From Sphaerochaeta sp. Phil3 (GTDB lineage: Bacteria; Spirochaetota; Spirochaetia; Sphaerochaetales; Sphaerochaetaceae), in contig MSGT01000046.1 of assembly GCA_001940825.1 (NCBI GenBank), positions 62,001-126,000 on the forward strand: a stretch of 64,000 bases of DNA. The letters run 5' to 3'. The notes under the pieces were generated by a model. That model was given only the letters and a program-made list of their open reading frames with translations. It had not been told where the DNA came from and did no database searches. Of this stretch, positions 55,773 through 64,000 are shown one piece after another (within the stretch, counting starts at the first letter, position 1; every line of letters begins with the position of its first letter). Made by a program: the position numbers and the translations under genes.

Positions 55773-57935
55773 ATGGTTGCACATGACATCTCCAAGGCTG
55801 TGAGAAGGCTTGATGCGGTATCCAAGAGCGAAGGGTCCGTCAAGTACATAGCCGACTATGGATTCGAGGATTGCCTTTGGGGACGGCTCGTCCGTTCAAG
55901 CATCCCAAGGGGAATCATCAAAGACATAAAACTGCCTGAAATGCCTGACGGCTATAGGTTCATAACCTACAAGGACATCCCTGATGGTGGCCACAACTAC
56001 CTTCATATGATAGCGACGGACTGGAAGTGCTTTGCAGAAAACGATGTAAGGTACGTTGGCGAGACCATTGGAATAATCGTTGGGCCTGACAGGACCATCG
56101 TAGAGGACCTTAGGGAAAAGATAGTCATAGAATACGAAGAGCAGGAACCGGCGGTATCCATAGACGACGGCCTTGCCTGCAAGGGCGGTGCGTTCATAAA
56201 CGACGACAACATCCACTGCCATCTCAAGCTTGAGGTGGGAAATGTCGATGAGGCGTTCAGAAAGGCTGACAGAATCGTTGAGGAGACCATTGAGACGGGC
56301 TTCCAGGAGCATGTCTACCTTGAGACCAACGGTGCATGCTGCATGCCTGACGGCGATGGATACAAGATATATGCATCAGCCCAGTGTCCGTTCTACATAA
56401 GGAAGTCCATAGCTCCGCTTTTGAACATAGACCCTTCAAAGATATCGGTCCAGCAGACCACGACCGGTGGGGCCTTTGGTGGAAAGGAGCACTTCCCGGA
56501 TGTCGTGTGCGGACCTCTTCTACTTGCCGCCTACGTGATGAAGAAGGGCGTCAAGATGATATTCGACAGGGAGGAGGACATAGAGAACTCCGTCAAGAGA
56601 CACCCTTCCAAGACTGTTTTCAGGACAGGCCTTGACAAAGACGGCAATATTGTGGCCATGGACAGCAAGGTCTACTACAACGTTGGCGGATACCTTTCGT
56701 CTTCGTTCGTCGTTCTCCAGAGAGGATGCTTCCATGTAACGGGTTGCTACGAGTTCCCAAACATGAGGACAGAGGGCTTTGGCGTTGCCACCAACACATA
56801 TCCAAGCTGTGCTTTCAGAGGCTTTGGAGCTCCTCAGACGCTGTTTGCGGTGGAGACCCACATGTGTCACATTGCAGAGATGCAGGGCTTGGACCCTCTT
56901 GAGTATAAGAAGAGATACTTCATAAAGCAGGGTGGAACAACAAGTACGAACGGAAAGATCGTTGAGAAGGTCATGATACCTGAAATGCTTGATCAGGTGC
57001 TCAAGGCAAGCGACTACGAACGAAAGGCCAAGGAATACAAGTGGGGCAGTGGAAAGGGCATTGGAATCTCCTTCTACAACCACGGCGGCGCATTCACTGG
57101 AAACGGAGAGCAGGCCATAATCAAGGGCCGTGCAAAGCTCCACAAGTTCAAGGACGGCACGGTGGAGATTCTCTGCAGCCAGACGGAGATGGGGCAGGGC
57201 TTCCATACTATCCTTCCAAAGATAGCCGCTCATATACTTGAGATCCCTATAGAGAAGGTCATATTCAAGGACCCTGACACATCAAGGGTCCCTGACTCAG
57301 GCCCTACAGCCGCATCGCGTTCCACCATGATCGTAGGCGAACTCGTAGAAAGGGCCGCAACGCTCATGAAGCCACGCTACGACAAGGAAGAGGAGTTCGA
57401 GGTCGAGACCCAGTACGAGCATCCGGATGGATACCCTTGGGATCAGTCAACGTTCCAAGGATATGCATATCTTGGCTATGGCTGGGGTGTGTGCGCCGTT
57501 GAGGTTGAGGTCGATCCTTGCACCGGTGAAGTGACGACCAAGGGCGTGTGGTCAAGCCATGACTGCGGACACCTCATAGATGAGATGATAGTCCATGGAC
57601 AAGTCAACGGCGGGGTGCTGCAGGGAATAGGATGGGCATCCACGGAGGTGCTCAAGAATGTAGGAGGGCACTTCAAGCAGACATCCATGAGCGACTACAT
57701 AGTCCCAACGTCAATGGATTGTCCAAAGCAGGGAGTCTCGTTTGTGGAAAACCCATACGAATGGGGTCCGTTTGGAGCCAAGGGCATGGGAGAACTTGTA
57801 TTCAATGGAAGTGGGGCTGCATACATAGATGCACTTTCTCGTGCCATAGGAAAGCGCATAACGGCCATTCCTGTTCCAACTGAGGACGTTATGGGCTACA
57901 TGCTCAATGGAAAGGACCTAAAGGAGGCTCTTTGA
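55773..57935 (+). CDS. Xanthine dehydrogenase-family molybdopterin-binding subunit
   Basis: 'TTTGGAFGGKEHF', 'SCAFRGFGAPQTLFAVETHM', 'GPFGAKGMGEL'; start behind GGAGGAACG. Confidence 0.9.
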   Translation: MVAHDISKAVRRLDAVSKSEGSVKYIADYGFEDCLWGRLVRSSIPRGIIKDIKLPEMPDGYRFITYKDIPDGGHNYLHMIATDWKCFAENDVRYVGETIGIIVGPDRTIVEDLREKIVIEYEEQEPAVSIDDGLACKGGAFINDDNIHCHLKLEVGNVDEAFRKADRIVEETIETGFQEHVYLETNGACCMPDGDGYKIYASAQCPFYIRKSIAPLLNIDPSKISVQQTTTGGAFGGKEHFPDVVCGPLLLAAYVMKKGVKMIFDREEDIENSVKRHPSKTVFRTGLDKDGNIVAMDSKVYYNVGGYLSSSFVVLQRGCFHVTGCYEFPNMRTEGFGVATNTYPSCAFRGFGAPQTLFAVETHMCHIAEMQGLDPLEYKKRYFIKQGGTTSTNGKIVEKVMIPEMLDQVLKASDYERKAKEYKWGSGKGIGISFYNHGGAFTGNGEQAIIKGRAKLHKFKDGTVEILCSQTEMGQGFHTILPKIAAHILEIPIEKVIFKDPDTSRVPDSGPTAASRSTMIVGELVERAATLMKPRYDKEEEFEVETQYEHPDGYPWDQSTFQGYAYLGYGWGVCAVEVEVDPCTGEVTTKGVWSSHDCGHLIDEMIVHGQVNGGVLQGIGWASTEVLKNVGGHFKQTSMSDYIVPTSMDCPKQGVSFVENPYEWGPFGAKGMGELVFNGSGAAYIDALSRAIGKRITAIPVPTEDVMGYMLNGKDLKEAL

Positions 57936-58426
57936 TGGAATGTAAGGAATACAAGATCGAGTTCACTTTGAACGGAAAGCCAGTAAGCATAGCCACAAAC
58001 CCTCTAAGACGGCTCATTGACGTTCTAAGGGATGACTTTGGATGCCTTGGAGTCAAGGAAGGCTGCAGCGAGGGCGAGTGCGGGGCATGTTCCATACTCA
58101 TGAACGGAAGGGTCGTTACGCCTTGTCTCATTCCAGTGGGTGCTGCAAACGGTCAGGACATAATGACCATTGAAGGCATAAAGGAGACTGAGAAAGGGTC
58201 GATCATAGTTCAGGCGTTCGCTGACGGCGGAGCCGTGCAGTGTGGTTTCTGCATCCCTGGAATGGTGATTGCTGCATATTATCTCCTTTCAAGGAACCCA
58301 AATCCAACCGAGGACGAGATAAGGCTTGGAATCAGCGGAAACATTTGCCGCTGCACGGGCTACGACCTCATAGTAGAGAGCATAAAGCTTGCCGCCAAGA
58401 GGGGAGGTGAGATATGGAAGAGATGA
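57932..58426 (+). CDS. Xanthine dehydrogenase-family 2Fe-2S subunit
   Basis: 'GVKEGCSEGECGACSILMNG', 'QCGFCIPGMVIAAYYLLSRNPNPTEDEIRLGISGNICRCTGY' with all eight cluster cysteines. Confidence 0.95.
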   Translation: MMECKEYKIEFTLNGKPVSIATNPLRRLIDVLRDDFGCLGVKEGCSEGECGACSILMNGRVVTPCLIPVGAANGQDIMTIEGIKETEKGSIIVQAFADGGAVQCGFCIPGMVIAAYYLLSRNPNPTEDEIRLGISGNICRCTGYDLIVESIKLAAKRGGEIWKR

Positions 58427-59331
58427 TGTGCTACATTCCAAAGACGCTTGAAGAAGCCCTTGAGATAAAGTCCAGGCACGATGTCATAGTCCTTGCAGGT
58501 GGGAGCGACCTCATGGTCTCCAACAAAAGGACCTTGGGCCTTGCACCAAAGTTCGACAAACCTGTAATGATAGTCAGGAACCTTCCCGAACTCAGAGGCA
58601 TATACATAAACGAAGAGGGCGAGTGCTGCATAGGAGCAGGTTGCACCAGTGCGCAGATTGCAGAAAGCACCCTATGCCCGTGGCACCTCAGACAGGCAGC
58701 ATCCAGAATGGGAGCCGTCGCCCTCAGAAACAGCGCCACCATTGCCGGAAACATTGCAAACGCATCCCCAAAAGGCGATACTCCGGGTCCGTTGTACATG
58801 CTTGACGCCAGAGTCAAGCTCAGTTCCGTTTCAGGCAGCAGGGAGATTCTTGTCAGCGATTTCATCGTCAAGTTCAGAACCATCGACCTAAGGCCGGACG
58901 AAATGATAACAGAGGTCATAGTGCCGCTTTCAGAGGACGACTTCGACTACGTGTTCTGGCACAAGGTGGGTACCCGCAAGGCCAATGCAATAAGCAAGAT
59001 AACCCTAAGCCAGGCCATCAAATTCAATGCCGATGGTACTGTGAAGGACTACAGGGTGGCCGCCACCGCGACCGGTGCAAAGACCAACCGCAGTCGTGAT
59101 GTTGAGTCCATCATCATTGGAAAGCGCCTTTCACCGGAACTCATAGAGGACGTGATCAAAGGCTTCGACGACGTGATCTCCCCTCGTGCCATGCCTGAGT
59201 TCAGGCGTGAGGCCACGCGTAGGATGATAAGGCGTTTCCTTAACGTTGCGGACACCCATCCAGAGGGAAAGGTCATAGATACCTACGATGGATACTACGT
59301 CGTAGGACAGCCTGAGCCAAGAGTGTTGTAG
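58414..59331 (+). CDS. Xanthine dehydrogenase-family FAD-binding subunit
   Basis: 'VLAGGSDLMV', 'RNSATIAGNIANASPKGDTPGPLYML'. Confidence 0.92.
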   Translation: MEEMMCYIPKTLEEALEIKSRHDVIVLAGGSDLMVSNKRTLGLAPKFDKPVMIVRNLPELRGIYINEEGECCIGAGCTSAQIAESTLCPWHLRQAASRMGAVALRNSATIAGNIANASPKGDTPGPLYMLDARVKLSSVSGSREILVSDFIVKFRTIDLRPDEMITEVIVPLSEDDFDYVFWHKVGTRKANAISKITLSQAIKFNADGTVKDYRVAATATGAKTNRSRDVESIIIGKRLSPELIEDVIKGFDDVISPRAMPEFRREATRRMIRRFLNVADTHPEGKVIDTYDGYYVVGQPEPRVL

Positions 59332-59358
59332 GCCGTGGGTTTTAGAAAAGGAGACGAC

Positions 59359-60741
59359 ATGAACGAAAGAGGAATACTACTTAAAGGCATATACGCACTT
59401 ATGACGAACCCTGAAAAGGATACGTTGTATGGGGTGGACATGCTCATTGAGGATGGCAAGGTTAAATCCATAGGAAAAGGCCTTGTCGCACCCCAGGACT
59501 ACAGAGTCATAGACGGTTCAAAACTGGCCGTTGTCCCTGGCTTTGTGAACACACACCACCATTTCTATCAGACTCTTACGAGAAACCTTCCTGCGGTGCA
59601 GGATGCAAAGCTCTTTGACTGGTTGGTGTATCTCTATGAAGTATGGAAATACATAGACGAAGAGGCTATATACTACTCATCTTTGCTTGCAATGACTGAG
59701 CTTTTGAAAACAGGTTGCACCTGTTCTACTGACCATCACTATGTGTTCCCTAGGCAGTGCAAGGGTCAGGATCTCACAGGAGCCCAGTTCAAGGCGGCCG
59801 ATAGGCTTGGGATGAGGTTCTCCCCGACACGTGGAAGCATGAGCCTTTCGAAGAAGGACGGAGGCCTTCCCCCTGATACCGTGGTGCAGACCGAGGACGA
59901 AATCCTTGAGGACTCCGAGCGCGTCATAAAGCTCTACCACGACCCATCGCCAATGGCAATGCACAAGATTGTGCTTGCTCCATGCTCCCCGTTCTCAGTC
60001 ACCAAGCGCTGTATGCTTGAAAGCGCAAGGCTTGCTCGTAAATACGGAGTGCGTCTCCACACCCATCTTTGCGAGACCATGGACGAAGAAGACCAGTGCA
60101 AGGCCATGTATGGAATAAGACCGGTGGAGCTCATGCAGGAATGCGAACTCATTGGAAACGATGTGTTCTACGCCCATGGAATATGGTTCAACGACGATGA
60201 ACTCAAGCTCCTTGCAAAGACCGGAAGCCATGTTGCCCACTGTCCATCCTCTAACATGAGGCTTGGATCTGGAATCTGCCGTACAAGGGAGCTTTTGGAC
60301 CTTGGAGTGAACGTTGGAATAGCCGTAGACGGCAGTGCCTCGAACGACAGCTCCGACATGCTTGCAGAGATGCGCAATGCGCTTCTCCTTGGCAGGGTGA
60401 AATACGGCAGCACTGCCCTTACAGCCCGTGACGTATTCAAGATGGGAAGCGAGAACGGAGCCAAGATGCTCAACTTTGGCAACGTTGGAAGACTTGAGGA
60501 AGGCTGGGCCGCAGACCTTGCATGTTTCGATGTATCGGGCATAGCATATGCAGGAAGCCACAGCGACCCAATAGCGGCCCTTCTTTTCTGTGGCTGCGAC
60601 CATACGGCGCAGTATACAATCGTCAATGGACAGGTTGTCGTGGACAATAGAAAGGTCGTTGGTGTGAACGAACAGGAGCTTGCAGACAAGGCCAACAGGA
60701 TAAGCGCAGGACTTCTTGAGAAGAGGAGGGTCTATGGTTGA
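59359..60741 (+). CDS. Amidohydrolase, 8-oxoguanine deaminase/hydroxyatrazine aminohydrolase-like
   Basis: 'VVPGFVNTHHHFYQTLTRNLPAVQDAKLFDWLVYLYEVW', 'HTHLCETMDEE', 'VGIAVDGSASNDSSDML'. Confidence 0.88.
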   Translation: MNERGILLKGIYALMTNPEKDTLYGVDMLIEDGKVKSIGKGLVAPQDYRVIDGSKLAVVPGFVNTHHHFYQTLTRNLPAVQDAKLFDWLVYLYEVWKYIDEEAIYYSSLLAMTELLKTGCTCSTDHHYVFPRQCKGQDLTGAQFKAADRLGMRFSPTRGSMSLSKKDGGLPPDTVVQTEDEILEDSERVIKLYHDPSPMAMHKIVLAPCSPFSVTKRCMLESARLARKYGVRLHTHLCETMDEEDQCKAMYGIRPVELMQECELIGNDVFYAHGIWFNDDELKLLAKTGSHVAHCPSSNMRLGSGICRTRELLDLGVNVGIAVDGSASNDSSDMLAEMRNALLLGRVKYGSTALTARDVFKMGSENGAKMLNFGNVGRLEEGWAADLACFDVSGIAYAGSHSDPIAALLFCGCDHTAQYTIVNGQVVVDNRKVVGVNEQELADKANRISAGLLEKRRVYG

Positions 60742-61588
60742 GAACCTTATAATAGCCAAGAACATAGCAGAAGCCGTTTCATGCAAGGTTTCATGCAAGG
60801 CTTCATGCAAGGAGAGCTCCGCCTACCTTGCAGGAGGGACGGAGATAAACAGACTCAATGGCACGGTGAATGCATCCACTTTGGTTTCCATTGGAAGGAT
60901 AGCTGAGCTTGACGGAATGTCTGTGGTTGACGATCCACGAAAGGGCTCGTGCGCCACAGCCTCAAGATTCCTTAGGATTGGCTCCATGTGCACGTTCCAG
61001 GAAATCGTTGAATCCAACGATGCTCCCCAGTGGCTCAAGGATGCCAGCCGTTTCATGGCATCGCGCACCAAGCGCAACATGGCTACCATTGGTGGAAACG
61101 TAGCCCTCATGAGGGACGATTCGTACCTCTATGCAACCCTTCTTGCCGCAGGTTCCCTCCTTGAGCTCGTGGACATAGAGGGCAACACCATGTTCAGGTG
61201 CACCAGAAAGTACATGAACGAGCACGAATCGTTCAAGGATTGCCTCATAGCCGCTGTACTTGTTCCAATGAATGCAGTCGTGGCATCAAGGCGCTATGCA
61301 AATACCGCTGAAAGCCATGCTGTCCTCACTATGGGGGCGGGCATTGTCAACGGAGAACTTAGGCTTGCAGCCGCCCTCAAGGGTACCGGAGTTTTCCTCA
61401 TGCCTCATCTTTCAGAGCTCATTTCAAATGGCGCAACGGAGGACGAAGTCCTTGATGCGGCAAAGAACCACAGCGGAGTGGAGGTCAAGTCAGACATGTT
61501 CGGGGGCGAAGCATACAAGAGGTATCTTCTTGGAGTCACCGCATACGACCTTGCAAAGAAGGTCCTTTCACAGGGAGGAAGCAGATGA
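60734..61588 (+). CDS. ygfM: YgfM-like FAD-binding subunit
   Basis: 'AYLAGGTEINRLNG', 'RNMATIGGNVALMRDDSYL'; start at ATG behind GGAGGG; between amidohydrolase and xdhD-like gene. Confidence 0.82.
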   Translation: MVENLIIAKNIAEAVSCKVSCKASCKESSAYLAGGTEINRLNGTVNASTLVSIGRIAELDGMSVVDDPRKGSCATASRFLRIGSMCTFQEIVESNDAPQWLKDASRFMASRTKRNMATIGGNVALMRDDSYLYATLLAAGSLLELVDIEGNTMFRCTRKYMNEHESFKDCLIAAVLVPMNAVVASRRYANTAESHAVLTMGAGIVNGELRLAAALKGTGVFLMPHLSELISNGATEDEVLDAAKNHSGVEVKSDMFGGEAYKRYLLGVTAYDLAKKVLSQGGSR

Positions 61589-64000
61589 GAGTCGATTGCA
61601 TAATCAACGGAAGAGGAAGGAGCTTTGACGTAGAGCCTTCCATGAAGCTCAGGGAGATGCTTCTTCTCAACGGCAACCTGGCCGTGCGCGACAGCGACGA
61701 TGCAGAGGGCTTCTGCGGAAGCGACACCGTCCTTGTGGATGGAACCCCAGTCTTTTCCAACCTCGTCCTTGCGGGAGAGGTCCAGGGCTGTGAGATAAGG
61801 ACACCTGACGGCCTTGGAGACCCCAGACACCTTACGGTCGTCCAGCAGGCCATGATAGATGCAGGCATAGTCCAAAGTGCATACAACGCGCCGGCTGCGG
61901 CCCTTCTTCTCACATGGCTTCTTGAGAACAACCCAAATCCAACCAAAGAGGACATAAAGGACGCGCTTTCAGGCATCTTCATAAGGGATGCAGGCTATGA
62001 GCACTACTATCTTGCAGTCAAGCTTGCACAGGAGAAGATGAAGGACGGCAAATACTCGACAACCATAGCCCCTTCGTTCAGACCTGAATGCGAGTACATT
62101 GGAAAGCCAATGTCCAAGATAGACGGAGCCCAGCTCGTAACCGGCGACAAGGCCTTCGTTGAGGACTACGTTCCATCCGATGCCTGCCACATGGTCGTCC
62201 TTAGAAGCCCACATGCAAGTGCATACATAAAGTCCATAGATACAAGCGAGGCTGAGAAGGTGGAGGGTGTCATCTCCATCCTCACCGCATACAATACGCC
62301 TGACACCCATTACATGCAGGCGGGCCAGGGCAATCCTGAGCCATCCCCACACGACAGAAGGCTCTTCAACCTCAAGGTAAGGCACGTTGGAGACAGGGTG
62401 GCTGCAGTCATAGCCGAGACCTTGGAGGAGGCGAAGGCTGCGTGCAAGCTCATAAAGGTTGAGTACGAAGTGCTTCCTGCGGTCTTCACTGTAGAGGAGG
62501 CGATGGCGCCAGGGGCCCCTGCGGTACATGACGGCATAGTCGAATACAGAGCCGGCGCACCTGCTGACCTTGATGAATATAACAAGGCCTCAAAGGATCC
62601 CCGCGAAGGCAAGGTCATCTACCAGTTCCCTCTTGGAGGGGACATAAGGCACAACGTGGCTGCCTCCAACAAGGGGCACATAGGTGATGTGGAGAAGGCC
62701 TTCAATGAGTCCGATGCCGTTGTGGAATGCACGTATCAGACAAGCCAAATCCAGCATACTCCTCTTGAGACGCATATATGCTTTGCAAAGATGGAAGGCC
62801 AGAGGCTCGTCGTCTATGCCTCGACCCAGGTTCCATACCATGTAAGGAGAATCGTGGGGTGGGTCACAGGGCTTCCTGAAAACAGGATCCACGTCATAAA
62901 GACACGCGTAGGCGGTGGCTACGGCTCAAAGCAGGACATCCTCATAGAGGACCTTACAGGCTATGCTGCGTTCGTGACTGGAAAGCCTGTGCTTTGCCAC
63001 AACACAAGGGAGGAGGAATTCATTGCCAACTCCACACGCCACCCAATGAGGGTCCGTGTGAAGATGTCTGGAAACAAGGATGGTCAGATCACCGGAATCT
63101 TCATGGAGGTGTGCGCAAACACAGGCCCTTACGGCAACCACTGCCTTACAGTTCCAATGAACAGCTGCTCGAAGACGCTGCCGCTTTTCAAAGTGGACAA
63201 CATGGCATACGACCTCAAGGTGTTCTATACCAACACTCCACCTGCTGGCGCATACCAGGGCTATGGCACTCCAAAGGGCACATACGGCCTCATGATGGCG
63301 ATGGCCCTTCTTGCAGAGAAGCTTGGCATAGACTACAAGGACATGGTGCTCAAGAACCACGTAGAGGAAGGCTACATGCTTGAAATCCTCAAGGGTCTTG
63401 GGGAAGGAAGGGAAGGTGCTGTCGTTCCAGTTGGCTCCTGCGGTCTTGACGAAGCCATAAGAAAGGGCTGCGACATGATAGAGTGGGGCAAGAAGGAGGT
63501 CTCAAGCGATCCTGACTGGAAGATTGGAAAGGGCTTTGCAATGATAATGCAGGGTTCAGGCCTTCCTGGCCTTGACCACGCAGAGGCCATAGCAAAGCTT
63601 GAGACTGATGGCACAATCATCCTCAACAGCGGTGGAGCTGACCTTGGAACGGGCCTTGATACGATATCGGCCAAGATAGTGGCTGAAGTCCTCAAGGTCC
63701 CAATGGATAGGATAACGGTCGTCTCCGGCGATACCGACTCCTGTGCGTTCGACACTGGAGCATACGCTTCATCTGGTACGTTCTTCAGTGGAAATGCATC
63801 CCTTGAAGCCTGTAAGAAGCTCAAGGATATGATCATAAAGGAATCGGCCTATCAGATGGGTGAGGACGAGGGCGACCTTGAGATCCGCTTCCCGGGTGAG
63901 GTCTACTCCAAGAAGACGGGCAAGGTGCTTTCCTACTATGAGCTGTCCCATACTGCGTGCAGCGGTGGCGGCCATGGTCAGATGATAGCCCACGGGACGT
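61585..64000 (+). CDS. xdhD: XdhD-like molybdenum hydroxylase (fused degenerate 2Fe-2S domain + Mo-binding domain), 3' truncated by window; absent from ORF track
   Basis: ATG 61585 after GGAGGAAGCAG; open frame to window end; 'VGGGYGSKQDILIEDL', 'PAGAYQGYGTPKGTYGLMMAMALLAEKL', 'SGGADLGTGLDTISAKIVAEVLKVP', 'GAYASSGTFFSGNA'. Confidence 0.9.
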   Translation, partial: MRVDCIINGRGRSFDVEPSMKLREMLLLNGNLAVRDSDDAEGFCGSDTVLVDGTPVFSNLVLAGEVQGCEIRTPDGLGDPRHLTVVQQAMIDAGIVQSAYNAPAAALLLTWLLENNPNPTKEDIKDALSGIFIRDAGYEHYYLAVKLAQEKMKDGKYSTTIAPSFRPECEYIGKPMSKIDGAQLVTGDKAFVEDYVPSDACHMVVLRSPHASAYIKSIDTSEAEKVEGVISILTAYNTPDTHYMQAGQGNPEPSPHDRRLFNLKVRHVGDRVAAVIAETLEEAKAACKLIKVEYEVLPAVFTVEEAMAPGAPAVHDGIVEYRAGAPADLDEYNKASKDPREGKVIYQFPLGGDIRHNVAASNKGHIGDVEKAFNESDAVVECTYQTSQIQHTPLETHICFAKMEGQRLVVYASTQVPYHVRRIVGWVTGLPENRIHVIKTRVGGGYGSKQDILIEDLTGYAAFVTGKPVLCHNTREEEFIANSTRHPMRVRVKMSGNKDGQITGIFMEVCANTGPYGNHCLTVPMNSCSKTLPLFKVDNMAYDLKVFYTNTPPAGAYQGYGTPKGTYGLMMAMALLAEKLGIDYKDMVLKNHVEEGYMLEILKGLGEGREGAVVPVGSCGLDEAIRKGCDMIEWGKKEVSSDPDWKIGKGFAMIMQGSGLPGLDHAEAIAKLETDGTIILNSGGADLGTGLDTISAKIVAEVLKVPMDRITVVSGDTDSCAFDTGAYASSGTFFSGNASLEACKKLKDMIIKESAYQMGEDEGDLEIRFPGEVYSKKTGKVLSYYELSHTACSGGGHGQMIAHGT

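Noticed and set aside
20940-64000. Insertion sequences, integrases or prophage genes
   Set aside because: None recognised in any ORF; mobile origin of the accessory stretch stays an inference.

Overview
The window is about 50% GC and looks like a gut/anaerobic spirochaete chromosome. Sphaerochaeta/Treponema is my guess, from the 'VFAQGAQE'-type signal-peptide ends on its solute-binding proteins and the gene content. From left to right it contains: (1) a hexuronate/gluconate operon (mannitol-dehydrogenase-family oxidoreductase, KDG kinase, gnd, LarA-like protein, uxaC); (2) nagB-nagA-GntR; (3) an AraC-regulated PhnCEED-type ABC operon with an MBL-fold hydrolase; (4) an Fbp/Afu-type ABC operon; (5) a methyltransferase, DUF5662 protein, [FeFe]-hydrogenase-like protein, cupin and GNAT; (6) a PD-(D/E)XK-like nuclease gene abutting a complete type II-A CRISPR-Cas9 locus (17 full 36-bp repeats, one truncated terminal repeat, csn2-cas2-cas1-cas9 and a tracrRNA I could identify and pair base by base), followed by hicAB; (7) a TspO-like protein and a second Afu/Fbp-type ABC operon with a YesM/YesN-like two-component system, eda and asnA; (8) an accessory stretch with toxin-antitoxin genes, hairpin arrays, tRNA-Leu(UAA), a DUF4143 remnant and short-period repeats; (9) a purine / selenium-dependent molybdenum hydroxylase island (ThrC-like and second PLP enzyme, ygfK, ssnA, xdh-like subunits, a second amidohydrolase, ygfM-like, xdhD-like gene running off the window). 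The most interesting observations are the tracrRNA and guide architecture, a truncated terminal repeat that keeps exactly the tracr-pairing 18 nt, a Cys/His/Asp-rich insertion in YgfK, a two-copy three-arm hairpin element, and two loci sharing period-10/period-9 intergenic repeat arrays. Everything was done by eye: family names are from memory, and no database search or folding program was run.
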